Source: Colletes latitarsis (taxonomy: Eukaryota; Arthropoda; Insecta; Hymenoptera; Colletidae). Taken from it: a stretch of 64,000 bases of DNA. The translations under genes and the position numbers were made by a program. The stretch is taken from contig NW_027488385.1 in NCBI RefSeq assembly GCF_051014445.1, positions 992,001 to 1,056,000 on the forward strand. Reading direction: 5' to 3'. Shown here piece by piece: positions 1-10,641 of this stretch; within the stretch, counting starts at the first letter, position 1, and each line of letters begins with the position of its first letter. The notes under the pieces were generated by a model, which was not told where the DNA came from, made no database searches, and saw only the letters and a program-made list of their open reading frames with translations.

Positions 1-18
1 ATCCCAGACCTAACATGC

Positions 19-194
19 GTTATCCTCTAAAATATTTATCAAGACCAGGTTTAATTGATTGTTTCAGTGTGGTCCCACATTACTACGTGATCCAAACCAG
101 AAAAAACCCAGGATACGTTCAACAAGTATGTGAAGAATGCGAAAGTATGAGTCTGATGAGTGGAAATCCCAGACCTAACCTAGACCTAACATGC
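19..194 (+). repeat. Reference monomer type A (GTGGTCCCAC, TATTTATCAAGACC)
   Basis: This is a 176-bp unit recognised by TTTATCAAGACCAGG, ATTGATTGTTTC and a dyad broken to GTGGTCCCAC. It also has a CCGTTCAAC/ACGTTCAAC block, AAGAATGCG and a CCTAACCTAGACC tail. It recurs near 1777, 6712, 10061, 16402, 19400, 26444, 30315, 31196, 37535, 38416, 40178 and 41059. The same unit lacks stops in one forward frame, which produces a repeated 63-81 residue open frame that I do not regard as a gene. Confidence 0.9.
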
Positions 195-211
195 GTTATC
201 CTCTAAAATGT

Positions 212-276
212 TGATCCAAACCAGGTTTAATGGACTGTTTCAGTGTGGTACCACACTACTACGTGATCCAAACCAG
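212..276 (+). repeat. Internal 13-bp direct repeat, 52 bp apart (example copy)
   Basis: TGATCCAAACCAG occurs at 212-224 and again at 264-276, identical over 13 bases in this type B monomer. In most other types the first copy reads TGATCGAAACCAG, one mismatch. The pair brackets the palindrome. It may be a relic of a shorter ancestral repeat or a product of conversion between the two sites. Confidence 0.85.
242..257. other. 16-bp perfect palindrome AGTGTGGTACCACACT (example copy)
   Basis: The sequence equals its own reverse complement over 16 bp. It is the longest form of the monomer's second dyad. Most intact copies elsewhere are 12 bp (TGTGGTACCACA), because position 62 is T instead of C. 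It could bind a symmetric protein dimer or extrude as a small cruciform. Neither is shown here. Confidence 0.9.
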
Positions 277-519
277 AAAAAACCCAGGATCTGTTCAACA
301 AGTATGTGAAAAACGCGAAAGTATGAGTCTGATGAGTGAAAATCCCAGACCTAACCTAGTCCTAACATGCGTTATCCTCTAAAATGTTGATCCAAACCCG
401 GTTTAATGGACTGTTTCAGTGTGGTACCACACTACTACGTGATCCAAACCAGAAAAAACCCAGGATCTGTTCAACAAGTATGTGAAAAACGCGAAAGTAT
501 GAGCCTGAAGTGGGCAAAT

Positions 520-541
520 CCCAGACCTATCCCAGACCTAA
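520..541 (+). repeat. Internal 11-bp tandem at the monomer end (example copy)
   Basis: CCCAGACCTAT at 520-530 is followed directly by CCCAGACCTAA at 531-541. In other types the pair is CCCAGACCTAA plus CCTAGACCTAA (168-189). Every monomer ends with some version of this 11-bp doublet. Its CCTAA content superficially resembles telomeric repeat but it does not form a telomeric array. Confidence 0.85.
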
Positions 542-546
542 CTTGC

Positions 547-722
547 GTTGTCCTCTAAGATATTGATGGAAACCAGGTATAATTGACTGTTTCAGTGTTG
601 TACTTCATTACTACGTGATGCAATCCAGAAAAAGCCCAGGATCTAGCCATCAAGTATGAGAAATATGCGAAAGAATGAGCCTGATGAGAGCAAATCCCAG
701 ACCTAACCTAGACCTAACATGA
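547..722 (+). repeat. Reference monomer type C (dyad destroyed, GTTGTACTTC)
   Basis: This 176-bp unit is marked by GTTGTCCTCTAAGATATTG, ATGGAAACC, GTTGTACTTCATTAC in place of the palindrome, GATGCAATCC, CTAGCCATCAAG and AGAATGAGCC. These variants always travel together, so it is a distinct monomer lineage and not random drift. It usually follows a B monomer and precedes a type D monomer starting ATTATTCTCT. Confidence 0.9.
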
Positions 723-898
723 ATTATTCTCTAATATATTGATCGAAACCAGGTTTAATTGACTGTTTCAGGGTGGTCCAACATTACTACGTGATCCAAA
801 CCAGAAAAAACCCAGGATCCGTTCAACAAGTATGTGAAGAATGCGAAAGTATGAGTCTGATGAGTGAAAATCCCAGGCCTAACCTAGACCTGATATGC
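723..898 (+). repeat. Reference monomer type D (ATTATTCTCTAATATATTG)
   Basis: This 176-bp unit starts with ATTATTCTCTAATATATTG instead of the usual GTTATCCTCT. It has a one-base-broken dyad (GTGGTCCCAC, here preceded by CAGG) and the GGATCCGTTCAAC block. In this copy the tail reads CCTGATATGCG; most D copies read CCTAACATGCG. D monomers are very frequent from 1 to 43 kb. Confidence 0.9.
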
Positions 899-1075
899 GT
901 TATCCTCAAAAATATTGATCGAAATCTGGTTTAATCGACTGTTTCAGTGTGGTACCACATTACTATGCGATCCAAACCAGAAAATAACACAGGATCTGTC
1001 AAACGAGTATGTGAAGTGTGCGAAAGTATGAGCCTGATGAGAGCAAATCCCAGACCTAACCAAGACCTAACATGA
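899..1075 (+). repeat. Reference monomer type E (177 bp, AAAATAACACAGG)
   Basis: This 177-bp unit is marked by CCTCAAAAATATTGATCG, TTTAATCGACTG, an intact GTGGTACCAC, TACTATGCGATCC, AAAATAACACAGG or AAAATAACCCAGG, and GTCAAACGAG or GTTCAACGAG. It supplies many of the single-base offsets that make block shifts a few bases longer than exact multiples of 176. Confidence 0.88.
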
Positions 1076-1251
1076 ATTATTCTCTAAAATATTGATCGAA
1101 ACCAGGTTTAATTGACTGTTTCAGTGTGGTACCACATTACTACGTGATCCAAACCAGAAAAAGCCCAGGATCAGTTCAACAAGTATGTGAAAAACGCGAA
1201 AGTATGAGCCTGATGAGGGCGAATCCCAGACCTATGCCAGACCTAACTTGC
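1076..1251 (+). repeat. Reference monomer type F (ATTATTCTCTAAAATATTG)
   Basis: This 176-bp unit has an ATTATTCTCTAAAATATTG start, an intact GTGGTACCAC dyad, AAAAAGCCCAGGATCAG, AAAAACGCG, GAGGGCGAATCC and a CCTATGCCAGACC tail. It typically follows type E and precedes type G, so E-F-G is a recurring trimer (for example 899-1427 and near 4795, 8143 and 13960). Confidence 0.85.
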
Positions 1252-1427
1252 GTTATCCTCTAAAATATTGATCGAAACCAGGTTTAATCGACTGTTTCAG
1301 CGTGGTACCACATTACTATGTGATACAATCCATAAACAGCCCAGGATCTAGCCATGAAGTATGAGAAATATGCGAAAGTATGAGCCTGATGAGGGCAATT
1401 CCTAGACCTAACCCAAACCTAACATGC
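1252..1427 (+). repeat. Reference monomer type G (CAGCGTGGTACCAC, ATACAATCC)
   Basis: This 176-bp unit has CAGCGTGGTACCAC (intact 10-bp core), GTGATACAATCC, CAGCCCAGGATCTAGCC, ATGAAGTATGAG and a CCTAGACCTAACCCAAACC tail. It shares the CTAGCC right half with type C but keeps an intact dyad, so it looks like a composite of two older lineages. Confidence 0.85.
1272..1291. other. First dyad AAACCAGGTTT flanked by TCGA (example copy)
   Basis: AAACC at 1275-1279 and GGTTT at 1281-1285 are inverted around a single A. TCGA at 1272-1275 and TCGA at 1288-1291 extend the symmetry after a two-base AA bulge. The element is present in nearly every monomer. The central base is A or T in different types, which is the same element read from opposite strands. 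Confidence 0.8.
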
Positions 1428-2836
1428 GTTATCCTCTAAAATATTGATCGAAACCAGGTTTAATTGACTGTCTCAGCGTGGTACCACATTACTACGTGAT
1501 ACAATCCAGAAACAGCCCAGGATCTAGCCATGAAGTGTGAGAAATATGCGAAAGTATGAGCCTGATGAGAGCAACTCCCAGACCTAACCTAGACCTAACA
1601 TGAATTATTCTCTAATATATTGATCGGAACCAGGTTTAATTGACTGTTTCAGTGTGGTCCCACATTACTACGTGATCCAAACCAGAAAATAACCCAGGAT
1701 CAGTTCAACGAGTATGTGAAGTGTGCGAAAGTATGAGTCTGATGAGGGCAAATCCCAGACCTATCCCAGACCTAACATGCGTTATCCTCTAAAATATTTA
1801 TCAAGACCAGGTTTAATTGATTGTTTCAGTGTGGTCCCACATTACTACGTGATCCAAACCAGAAAAAACCCAGGATCCGTTCAACAAGTATGTGAAGAAT
1901 GCGAAAGTATGAGTCTGATGTGTGAAAATCCCAGACCTAACCTAGACCTAACATGCGTTATCCTCTAAAATGTTGATCCAAACCAGGTTTCATGGACTGT
2001 TTCAGTGTGGTACCACACTACTACGTGATCCAAACCAGAAAAAACCCAGGATCTGTTCAACAAGTATGTGAAAAACGCGAAAGTATGAGCCTGATGTGGG
2101 CAAATCCCAGACCTATCCCAGACCTAATTTGCGTTGTCCTCTAAGATATTGATGGAAACCAGGTTTAATTGACTGTTTCAGTGTTGTACTTCATTACTAC
2201 GTGATGCAATCCAGAAAAAGCCCAGGATCTAGCCATCAAGTATGAGAAATATGCGAAAGAATGAGCCTGATGAGAGCAAATCCCAGACCTAACCTAGACC
2301 TAACATGAATTATTCTCTAATATATTGATCGAAACCAGGTTTAATTGACTGTTTCAGTGTGGTCCCACATTACTACGTAATCCAAACCAGAAAAAACCCA
2401 GGTCCGTTCAACAAGTATGTGAAGAATGCGAAAGTATGAGTCTGACGAGTGAAAATCCCAGGCCTAACCTAGACCTAACATGCGTTATCCTCAAAAATAT
2501 TGATCGAAACCTGGTTTAATCGACTGTTTCAGTGTGGTACCACATTACTATGCGATCCAAACCAGAAAATAACGCAGGATCTGTCAAACGAGTATGTGAA
2601 GTGTGCGAAAGTATGAGCCTGATGAGAGCAAATCCCAGACCTAACCTAGACCTAACATGAATTATTCTCTAAAATATTGATCGAAACCAGGTTTAATTGA
2701 CTGTTTCGGTGTGGTACCACATTACTACGTGATCCAAACCAGAAAAAGCCCAGGATCAGTTCAACAAGTATGTGAAAAACGCGAAAGTATGAGTCTGATG
2801 AGTGAAAATCCCAGGCCTAACCTAGACCTAACATGC

Positions 2837-3894
2837 GATATCCTCAAAAATAATGATCGAAACCAGGTTTAATCGACTGTTTCAGTGTGGTACCAGACTA
2901 CTACGTGACCCAATGCTGAAAAAAACCCAGGATCTGTTCAACAAGTATGTGAAAAACGCGAAAGTATGAGCCTGATGAGGGCGAATCCCAGACCTATGCC
3001 AGACCTAACTTGCGTTATCCTCTAAAATATTGATCGAAACGAGGTTTAATTGACTGTTTCAGCGTGGTACCACATTACTACGTGATACAATCCAGAAACA
3101 GCCCAGGATCTAGCCATGAAGTGTGAGAAATATGCGAAAGTATGAGCCTGATGAGAGCAACTCCCAGACCTAACCTAGACCTAACATGAATTATTCTCTA
3201 ATATATTGATCGGAACCAGGTTTAATTGACTGTTTCAGTGTGGTCCCACATTACTACGTGATCCAAACCAGAAAAAACCCAGGATCCGTTCAACAAGTAT
3301 GTGAAGAATGCGAAAGTATGAGTCTGATGAGTGAAAATCCCCGGCTTAACCTAGACCTAACATGCGATATCCTCAAAAATAATGATCGAAACCAGGTTTA
3401 ATCGACTGTTTCAGTGTGGTACCAGACTACTACGTGACCCAATGCTGAAAAAAACCCAGGATCTGTTCAACAAGTATGTGAAAAACGCGAAAGTATGAGC
3501 CTGATGAGGGCGAATCCCAGACCTATGCCAGACCTAACTTGCGTTATCCTCTAAAATATTGATCGAAACGAGGTTTAATTGACTGTTTCAGCGTGGTACC
3601 ACATTACTACGTGATACAATCCAGAAACAGCCCAGGATCTAGCCATGAAGTGTGAGAAATATGCGAAAGTATGAGCCTGATGAGAGCAACTCCCAGACCT
3701 AACCTAGACCTAACATGAATTATTCTCTAATATATTGATCGGAACCAGGTTTAATTGACTGTTTCAGTGTGGTCCCACATTACTACGTGATCCAAACCAG
3801 AAAAAACCCAGGATCCGTTCAACAAGTATGTGAAGAATGCGAAAGTATGAGTCTGATGAGTGAAAATCCCCGGCTTAACCTAGACCTAACATGC
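2837..3894. repeat. Tandem duplication, 529-bp unit (3 monomers), two copies
   Basis: The rare start GATATCCTCAAAAATAATG occurs at 2837 and 3366, and the following monomers (CGAAACGAGG, then ATCGGAACC) repeat in order. This gives units 2837-3365 and 3366-3894. The sequence after 3894 switches to GTTATCCTCAAAAATATTG, which ends the third repeat. Confidence 0.85.
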
Positions 3895-3954
3895 GTTATC
3901 CTCAAAAATATTGATCGAAACCAGGTTTAATCGACTGTTTCAGTGTGGTACCAC

Positions 3955-6900
3955 ATTACTATGCGATCCAAACCAGAAAATAACCCAGGATCTGTTCAAC
4001 GAGTATGTGAAAAACGCGAAAGTATGAGCCTGATGTGGGCAAATCCCAGACCTATCCCAGACCTAACTTGCGTTGTCCGCTAAGATATTGATGGAAACCA
4101 GGTTTAATTGACTGTTTCAGTGTTGTACTTCATTACTACGTGATGCAATCCAGAAAAAGGCCTGGATCTAGCCATCAAGTATGAGAAATATGCGAAAGAA
4201 TGAGCCTGATGAGAGCAAATCCCAGACCTAACCTAGACCTAACATGCGTTATCCTCTAAAATGTTGATCCAAACCTGGTTTAATGGACTGTTTCAGTGTG
4301 GTACCACACTACTACGTGATCCAAACCAGAAAAAACCCAGGATCTGTTCAACAAGTATGTGAAAAACGCGAAAGTATGAGCCTGAAGTGGGCAAATCCCA
4401 GACCTATCCCAGACCTAACTTGCGTTGTCCTCTAAGATATTGATGGAAACCAGGTATAATTGACTGTTTCAGTGTTGTACTTCATTACTACGTGATGCAA
4501 TCCAGAAAAAGCCCAGGAACTAGCCATCAAGTATGAGAAATATGCGAAAGAATGAGCCTGATGAGAGCAAATCCCAGACCTAACCTAGACCTAACATGAA
4601 TTATTCTCTAATATATTGATCGAAACCAGGTTTAATTGACTGTTTCAGGGTGGTCCCACATTACTACGTGATCCAAACCAGAAAAAACCCAGGATCCGTT
4701 CAACAAGTATGTGAAGAATGCGAAAGTATGAGTCTGATGAGTGAAAATCCCAGGCCTAACCTAGACCTGATATGCGTTATCCTCAAAAATATTGATCGAA
4801 ATCTGGTTTAATCGACTGTTTCAGTGTGGTACCACATTACTATGCGATCCAAACCAGAAAATAACACAGGATCTGTCAAACGAGTATGTGAAGTTTGCGA
4901 AAGTATGAGCCTGATGAGAGCAAATCCCAGACCTAACCAAGACCTAACATGAATTATTCTCTAAAATATTGATCGAAACCAGGTTTAATTGACTGTTTCA
5001 GTGTGGTACCACATTACTACGTGATCCAAACCAGAAAAAGCCCAGGATCAGTTCAACAAGTATGTGAAAAACGCGAAAGTATGAGCCTGATGAGGGCGAA
5101 TCCCAGACCTATGCCAGACCTAACTTGCGTTATCCTCTAAAATATTGATCGAAACTAGGTTTAATCGACTGTTTCAGTGTTGTACTTCATTACTACGTGA
5201 TGCAATCCAGAAAAAGCCCAGGATCTAGCCGTCAAGTATGAGAAATATGCGAAAGAATTAGCCTGACGAGAGCAAATCCCAGACCTAACCTAGACCTAAC
5301 ATGAATTATTCTCTAAAATATTGATCAAAATCAGGTTTAATTGATTGTTTCAGTGTGGTACCACATTACTACGTGATTCACACCAGAAAAAACCCAAGAT
5401 CCGTTCAACAAGTATGTGAAGAATGCGAAAGTATGAGTCTGATGATTGAAAATCCCAGGCCTAACCTAGACCTAACATGCGTTATCCTCAATAATATTGA
5501 TCGAAACCAGGTTTAATTGAGTGTTTCAGTGTTGTACTTCATTACTACGTGATGCAATCCCAAAAAAGCCCAGGAACTAGCCATCTAGTATGAGAAATAT
5601 GCGAAAGAATGAGTCTGATGAGGGCAAATCCCAGGCCTAACCTAGACATAACTTTCGTTATCCTCTAAAATATTGATCGAAACCAGGTTTAGTGGGCTGT
5701 CTCAGTGTGGTACCACATTACTGCGCGATCCAAACCAGAAGAAACCCAGGATCTGTTCAACAAGTATGTGAACAAATGCGAAAGTATGACCCTGATGTGG
5801 GCAAATCCCAGACCTATCCCAGACCTAACTTGCATTGTCCTCTAAAATATTGATCGAAACCAGGTTTAATTGACTGTCTCAGTGTGGTACTTTATTACTA
5901 CGTGATCCAATCCAGAAATAGCCCAGGATGTAGCCATGAAGTATGAGAAATATGCGAAAGAATGAGCCTGATGAGAGCAAATCCCAGACCTAACCTAGAC
6001 CTAACATGAATTATTCTCTAATATATTGATCGAAACCAGGTTTAATTGACTGTTTCCGTGTGGTCCCACATTACTACGTGATCCATACCAGAAAAAACCC
6101 AGGATCCGTTCAACAAGTATGTGAAGAATGCGAAAGTATGAGTCTGATGAGTGAAAATCCCAGGCCTAACCTAGACCTAACATGCGATATCCTCAAAAAT
6201 ATTGATCGAAACCAGGTTTAATCGACTGTTTCAGTGTGGTACCAGACTACTACGTGACCCAATCCAGAAAAAAACCCAGGATCTGTTCAACAAGTATGTG
6301 AAAAACGCGGAAGTATGAGCCTGATGAGGGAAAATCCCAGACCAATCCCAGACCTAACTTGCGTTGTCCTCTAAGATATTGATCGAAGCGAGGTTTAATT
6401 GACTGTTTCAGCGTGGTACCACATTACTACGTGATACAATCCAGAAACAGCCCAGGATCTAGCCATGAAGTGTGAGAAATATGCGAAAGTATGAGCCTGA
6501 TGAGAGCAACTCCCAGACCTAACCTAGACCTAACATGAATTATTCTCTAATATATTGATCGGAACCAGGTTTAATTGACTGTTTCAGTGTGGTCCCACAT
6601 TACTACGTGATCCAAACCAGAAAATAACCCAGGATCAGTTCAACGAGTATGTGAAGTGTGCGAAAGTATGAGTCTGATGAGGGCAAATCCCAGACCTATC
6701 CCAGACCTAACATGCGTTATCCTCTAAAATATTTATCAAGACCAGGTTTAATTGATTGTTTCAGTGTGGTCCCACATTACTACGTGATCCAAACCAGAAA
6801 AAACCCAGGATCCGTTCAACAAGTATGTGAAGAATGCGAAAGTATGAGTCTGATGAGTGAAAATCCCAGACCTAACCTAGACCTAACATGCGTTATCCTC

Positions 6901-9900
6901 TAAGATGTTGATCCAAACCAGGTTTCATGGACTGTTTCAGTGTGGTACCACACTACTACGTGATCCAAACCAGAAAAAACCCAGGATCTGTTCAACAAGT
7001 ATGTGAAAAACGCGAAAGTATGAGCCTGATGTGGGCAAATCCCAGACCTATCCCAGACCTAATTTGCGTTGTCCTCTAAGATATTGATGGAAACCAGGTT
7101 TAATTGACTGTTTCAGTGTTGTACTTCATTACTACGTGATGCAATCCAGAAAAAGCCCAGGATCTAGCCATCAAGTATGAGAAATATGCGAAAGAATGAG
7201 CCTGATGAGAGCAAATCCCAGACCTAACCTAGACCTAACATGAATTATTCTCTAATATATTGATCGAAACCAGGTTTAATTGACTGTTTCAGGGTGGTCC
7301 CACATTACTATGCGATCCAAACCAGAAAATAACCCAGGATCTGTTCAACGAGTATGTGAAAAACGCGAAAGTATGAGCCTGATGTGGGCAAATCCCAGAC
7401 CTATCCCAGACCTAACTTGCGTTGTCCGCTAAGATATTGATGGAAACCAGGTTTAATTGACTGTTTCAGTGTTGTACTTCATTACTACGTGATGCAATCC
7501 AGAAAAAGGCCTGGATCTAGCCATCAAGTATGAGAAATATGCGAAAGAATGAGCCTGATGAGAGCAAATCCCAGACCTAACCTAGACCTAACATGCGTTA
7601 TCCTCTAAAATGTTGATCCAAACCTGGTTTAATGGACTGTTTCAGTGTGGTACCACACTACTACGTGATCCAAACCAGAAAAAACCCAGGATCTGTTCAA
7701 CAAGTATGTGAAAAACGCGAAAGTATGAGCCTGAAGTGGGCAAATCCCAGACCTATCCCAGACCTAACTTGCGTTGTCCTCTAAGATATTGATGGAAACC
7801 AGGTATAATTGACTGTTTCAGTGTTGTACTTCATTACTACGTGATGCAATCCAGAAAAAGCCCAGGAACTAGCCATCAAGTATGAGAAATATGCGAAAGA
7901 ATGAGCCTGATGAGAGCAAATCCCAGACCTAACCTAGACCTAACATGAATTATTCTCTAATATATTGATCGAAACCAGGTTTAATTGACTGTTTCAGGGT
8001 GGTCCCACATTACTACGTGATCCAAACCAGAAAAAACCCAGGATCCGTTCAACAAGTATGTGAAGAATGCGAAAGTATGAGTCTGATGAGTGAAAATCCC
8101 AGGCCTAACCTAGACCTGATATGCGTTATCCTCAAAAATATTGATCGAAATCTGGTTTAATCGACTGTTTCAGTGTGGTACCACATTACTATGCGATCCA
8201 AACCAGAAAATAACACAGGATCTGTCAAACGAGTATGTGAAGTTTGCGAAAGTATGAGCCTGATGAGAGCAAATCCCAGACCTAACCAAGACCTAACATG
8301 AATTATTCTCTAAAATATTGATCGAAACCAGGTTTAATTGACTGTTTCAGTGTGGTACCACATTACTACGTGATCCAAACCAGAAAAAGCCCAGGATCAG
8401 TTCAACAAGTATGTGAAAAACGCGAAAGTATGAGCCTGATGAGGGCGAATCCCAGACCTATGCCAGACCTAACTTGCGTTATCCTCTAAAATATTGATCG
8501 AAACTAGGTTTAATCGACTGTTTCAGTGTTGTACTTCATTACTACGTGATGCAATCCAGAAAAAGCCCAGGATCTAGCCGTCAAGTATGAGAAATATGCG
8601 AAAGAATTAGCCTGACGAGAGCAAATCCCAGACCTAACCTAGACCTAACATGAATTATTCTCTAAAATATTGATCAAAATCAGGTTTAATTGATTGTTTC
8701 AGTGTGGTACCACATTACTACGTGATTCACACCAGAATAAACCCAAGATCCGTTCAACAAGTATGTGAAGAATGCGAAAGTATGAGTCTGATGATTGAAA
8801 ATCCCAGGCCTAACCTAGACCTAACATGCGTTATCCTCAATAATATTGATCGAAACCAGGTTTAATTGAGTGTTTCAGTGTTGTACTTCATTACTACGTG
8901 ATGCAATCCCAAAAAAGCCCAGGAACTAGCCATCTAGTATGAGAAATATGCGAAAGAATGAGTCTGATGAGGGCAAATCCCAGGCCTAACCTAGACATAA
9001 CTTTCGTTATCCTCTAAAATATTGATCGAAACCAGGTTTAGTGGGCTGTCTCAGTGTGGTACCACATTACTGCGCGATCCAAACCAGAAGAAACCCAGGA
9101 TCTGTTCAACAAGTATGTGAACAAATGCGAAAGTATGACCCTGATGTGGGCAAATCCCAGACCTATCCCAGACCTAACTTGCATTGTCCTCTAAAATATT
9201 GATCGAAACCAGGTTTAATTGACTGTCTCAGTGTGGTACTTTATTACTACGTGATCCAATCCAGAAATAGCCCAGGATGTAGCCATGAAGTATGAGAAAT
9301 ATGCGAAAGAATGAGCCTGATGAGAGCAAATCCCAGACCTAACCTAGACCTAACATGAATTATTCTCTAATATATTGATCGAAACCAGGTTTAATTGACT
9401 GTTTCCGTGTGGTCCCACATTACTACGTGATCCATACCAGAAAAAACCCAGGATCCGTTCAACAAGTATGTGAAGAATGCGAAAGTATGAGTCTGATGAG
9501 TGAAAATCCCAGGCCTAACCTAGACCTAACATGCGATATCCTCAAAAATATTGATCGAAACCAGGTTTAATCGACTGTTTCAGTGTGGTACCAGACTACT
9601 ACGTGACCCAATCCAGAAAAAAACCCAGGATCTGTTCAACAAGTATGTGAAAAACGCGGAAGTATGAGCCTGATGAGGGAAAATCCCAGACCAATCCCAG
9701 ACCTAACTTGCGTTGTCCTCTAAGATATTGATCGAAGCGAGGTTTAATTGACTGTTTCAGCGTGGTACCACATTACTACGTGATACAATCCAGAAACAGC
9801 CCAGGATCTAGCCATGAAGTGTGAGAAATATGCGAAAGTATGAGCCTGATGAGAGCAACTCCCAGACCTAACCTAGACCTAACATGAATTATTCTCTAAT

Positions 9901-10641
9901 ATATTGATCGGAACCAGGTTTAATTGACTGTTTCAGTGTGGTCCCACATTACTACGTGATCCAAACCAGAAAATAACCCAGGATCAGTTCAACGAGTATG
10001 TGAAGTGTGCGAAAGTATGAGTCTGATGAGGGCAAATCCCAGACCTATCCCAGACCTAACATGCGTTATCCTCTAAAATATTTATCAAGACCAGGTTTAA
10101 TTGATTGTTTCAGTGTGGTCCCACATTACTACGTGATCCAAACCAGAAAAAACCCAGGATCCGTTCAACAAGTATGTGAAGAATGCGAAAGTATGAGTCT
10201 GATGAGTGAAAATCCCAGACCTAACCTAGACCTAACATGCGTTATCCTCTAAGATGTTGATCCAAACCAGGTTTCATGGACTGTTTCAGTGTGGTACCAC
10301 ACTACTACGTGATCCAAACCAGAAAAAACCCAGGATCTGTTCAACAAGTATGTGAAAAACGCGAAAGTATGAGCCTGATGTGGGCAAATCCCAGACCTAT
10401 CCCAGACCTAATTTGCGTTGTCCTCTAAGATATTGATGGAAACCAGGTTTAATTGACTGTTTCAGTGTTGTACTTCATTACTACGTGATGCAATCCAGAA
10501 AAAGCCCAGGATCTAGCCATCAAGTATGAGAAATATGCGAAAGAATGAGCCTGATGAGAGCAAATCCCAGACCTAACCTAGACCTAACATGAATTATTCT
10601 CTAATATATTGATCGAAACCAGGTTTAATTGACTGTTTCAG
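3955..10641. repeat. Tandem duplication, 3349-bp unit (19 monomers), two copies
   Basis: Unit 1 is about 3955-7303 and unit 2 is about 7304-10641. Markers hold the same shift throughout: AAACCTGGTTTAATGG after 4261 and 7610, the type A open frame at 6658 and 10007, and AAGATGTTGATCC near 6901 and 10250. The junction monomer near 7245-7420 is a hybrid with a type D left half and a type E right half. The copies look almost identical by eye. One visible difference is AGAAAAAACCCAAG at 5384 against AGAATAAACCCAAG at 8733. Confidence 0.9.

Larger units (their letters stand above)
195..370 (+). repeat. Reference monomer type B (16-bp palindrome variant)
   Basis: This 176-bp unit is recognised by AAAATGTTGATCCAAACC, TTTAATGGACTG and an extended perfect palindrome AGTGTGGTACCACACT at 242-257. 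It also carries CTGTTCAAC and AAAAACGCG. In this type the two internal 13-bp repeats are identical (TGATCCAAACCAG at 212-224 and 264-276). The next unit, 371-546, is a near copy with a TGGGCAAATC and TATCCCAGACC tail, so two B monomers sit side by side. Confidence 0.9.

Noticed and set aside
168..189. Telomere-like CCTAACCTAGACCTAAC
   Set aside because: Only an 11-bp degenerate doublet per monomer, never a run of perfect telomeric units.
723..745. TATA-like AATATATTG in type D monomers
   Set aside because: AT-rich part of the repeat with no associated gene. It is present or absent by monomer type only.
1270..1279. GATCGAAAC matches a Pol III B-box core (GWTCRANNC)
   Set aside because: The motif is short and degenerate. 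I found no A-box at a suitable distance upstream, and forward-strand T-run terminators are practically absent.
1723..1968. Recurring forward open frame of 63-81 residues (also at 6658, 10007, 16348, 30261, 31142, 37481, 38362, 40124, 41005 and in variants elsewhere)
   Set aside because: It is the satellite monomer read in a frame that happens to lack stops in type A units. It runs from one monomer into the next and its residues repeat with the 176-bp unit. It is not conserved across other types, and no promoter or coding context is seen.
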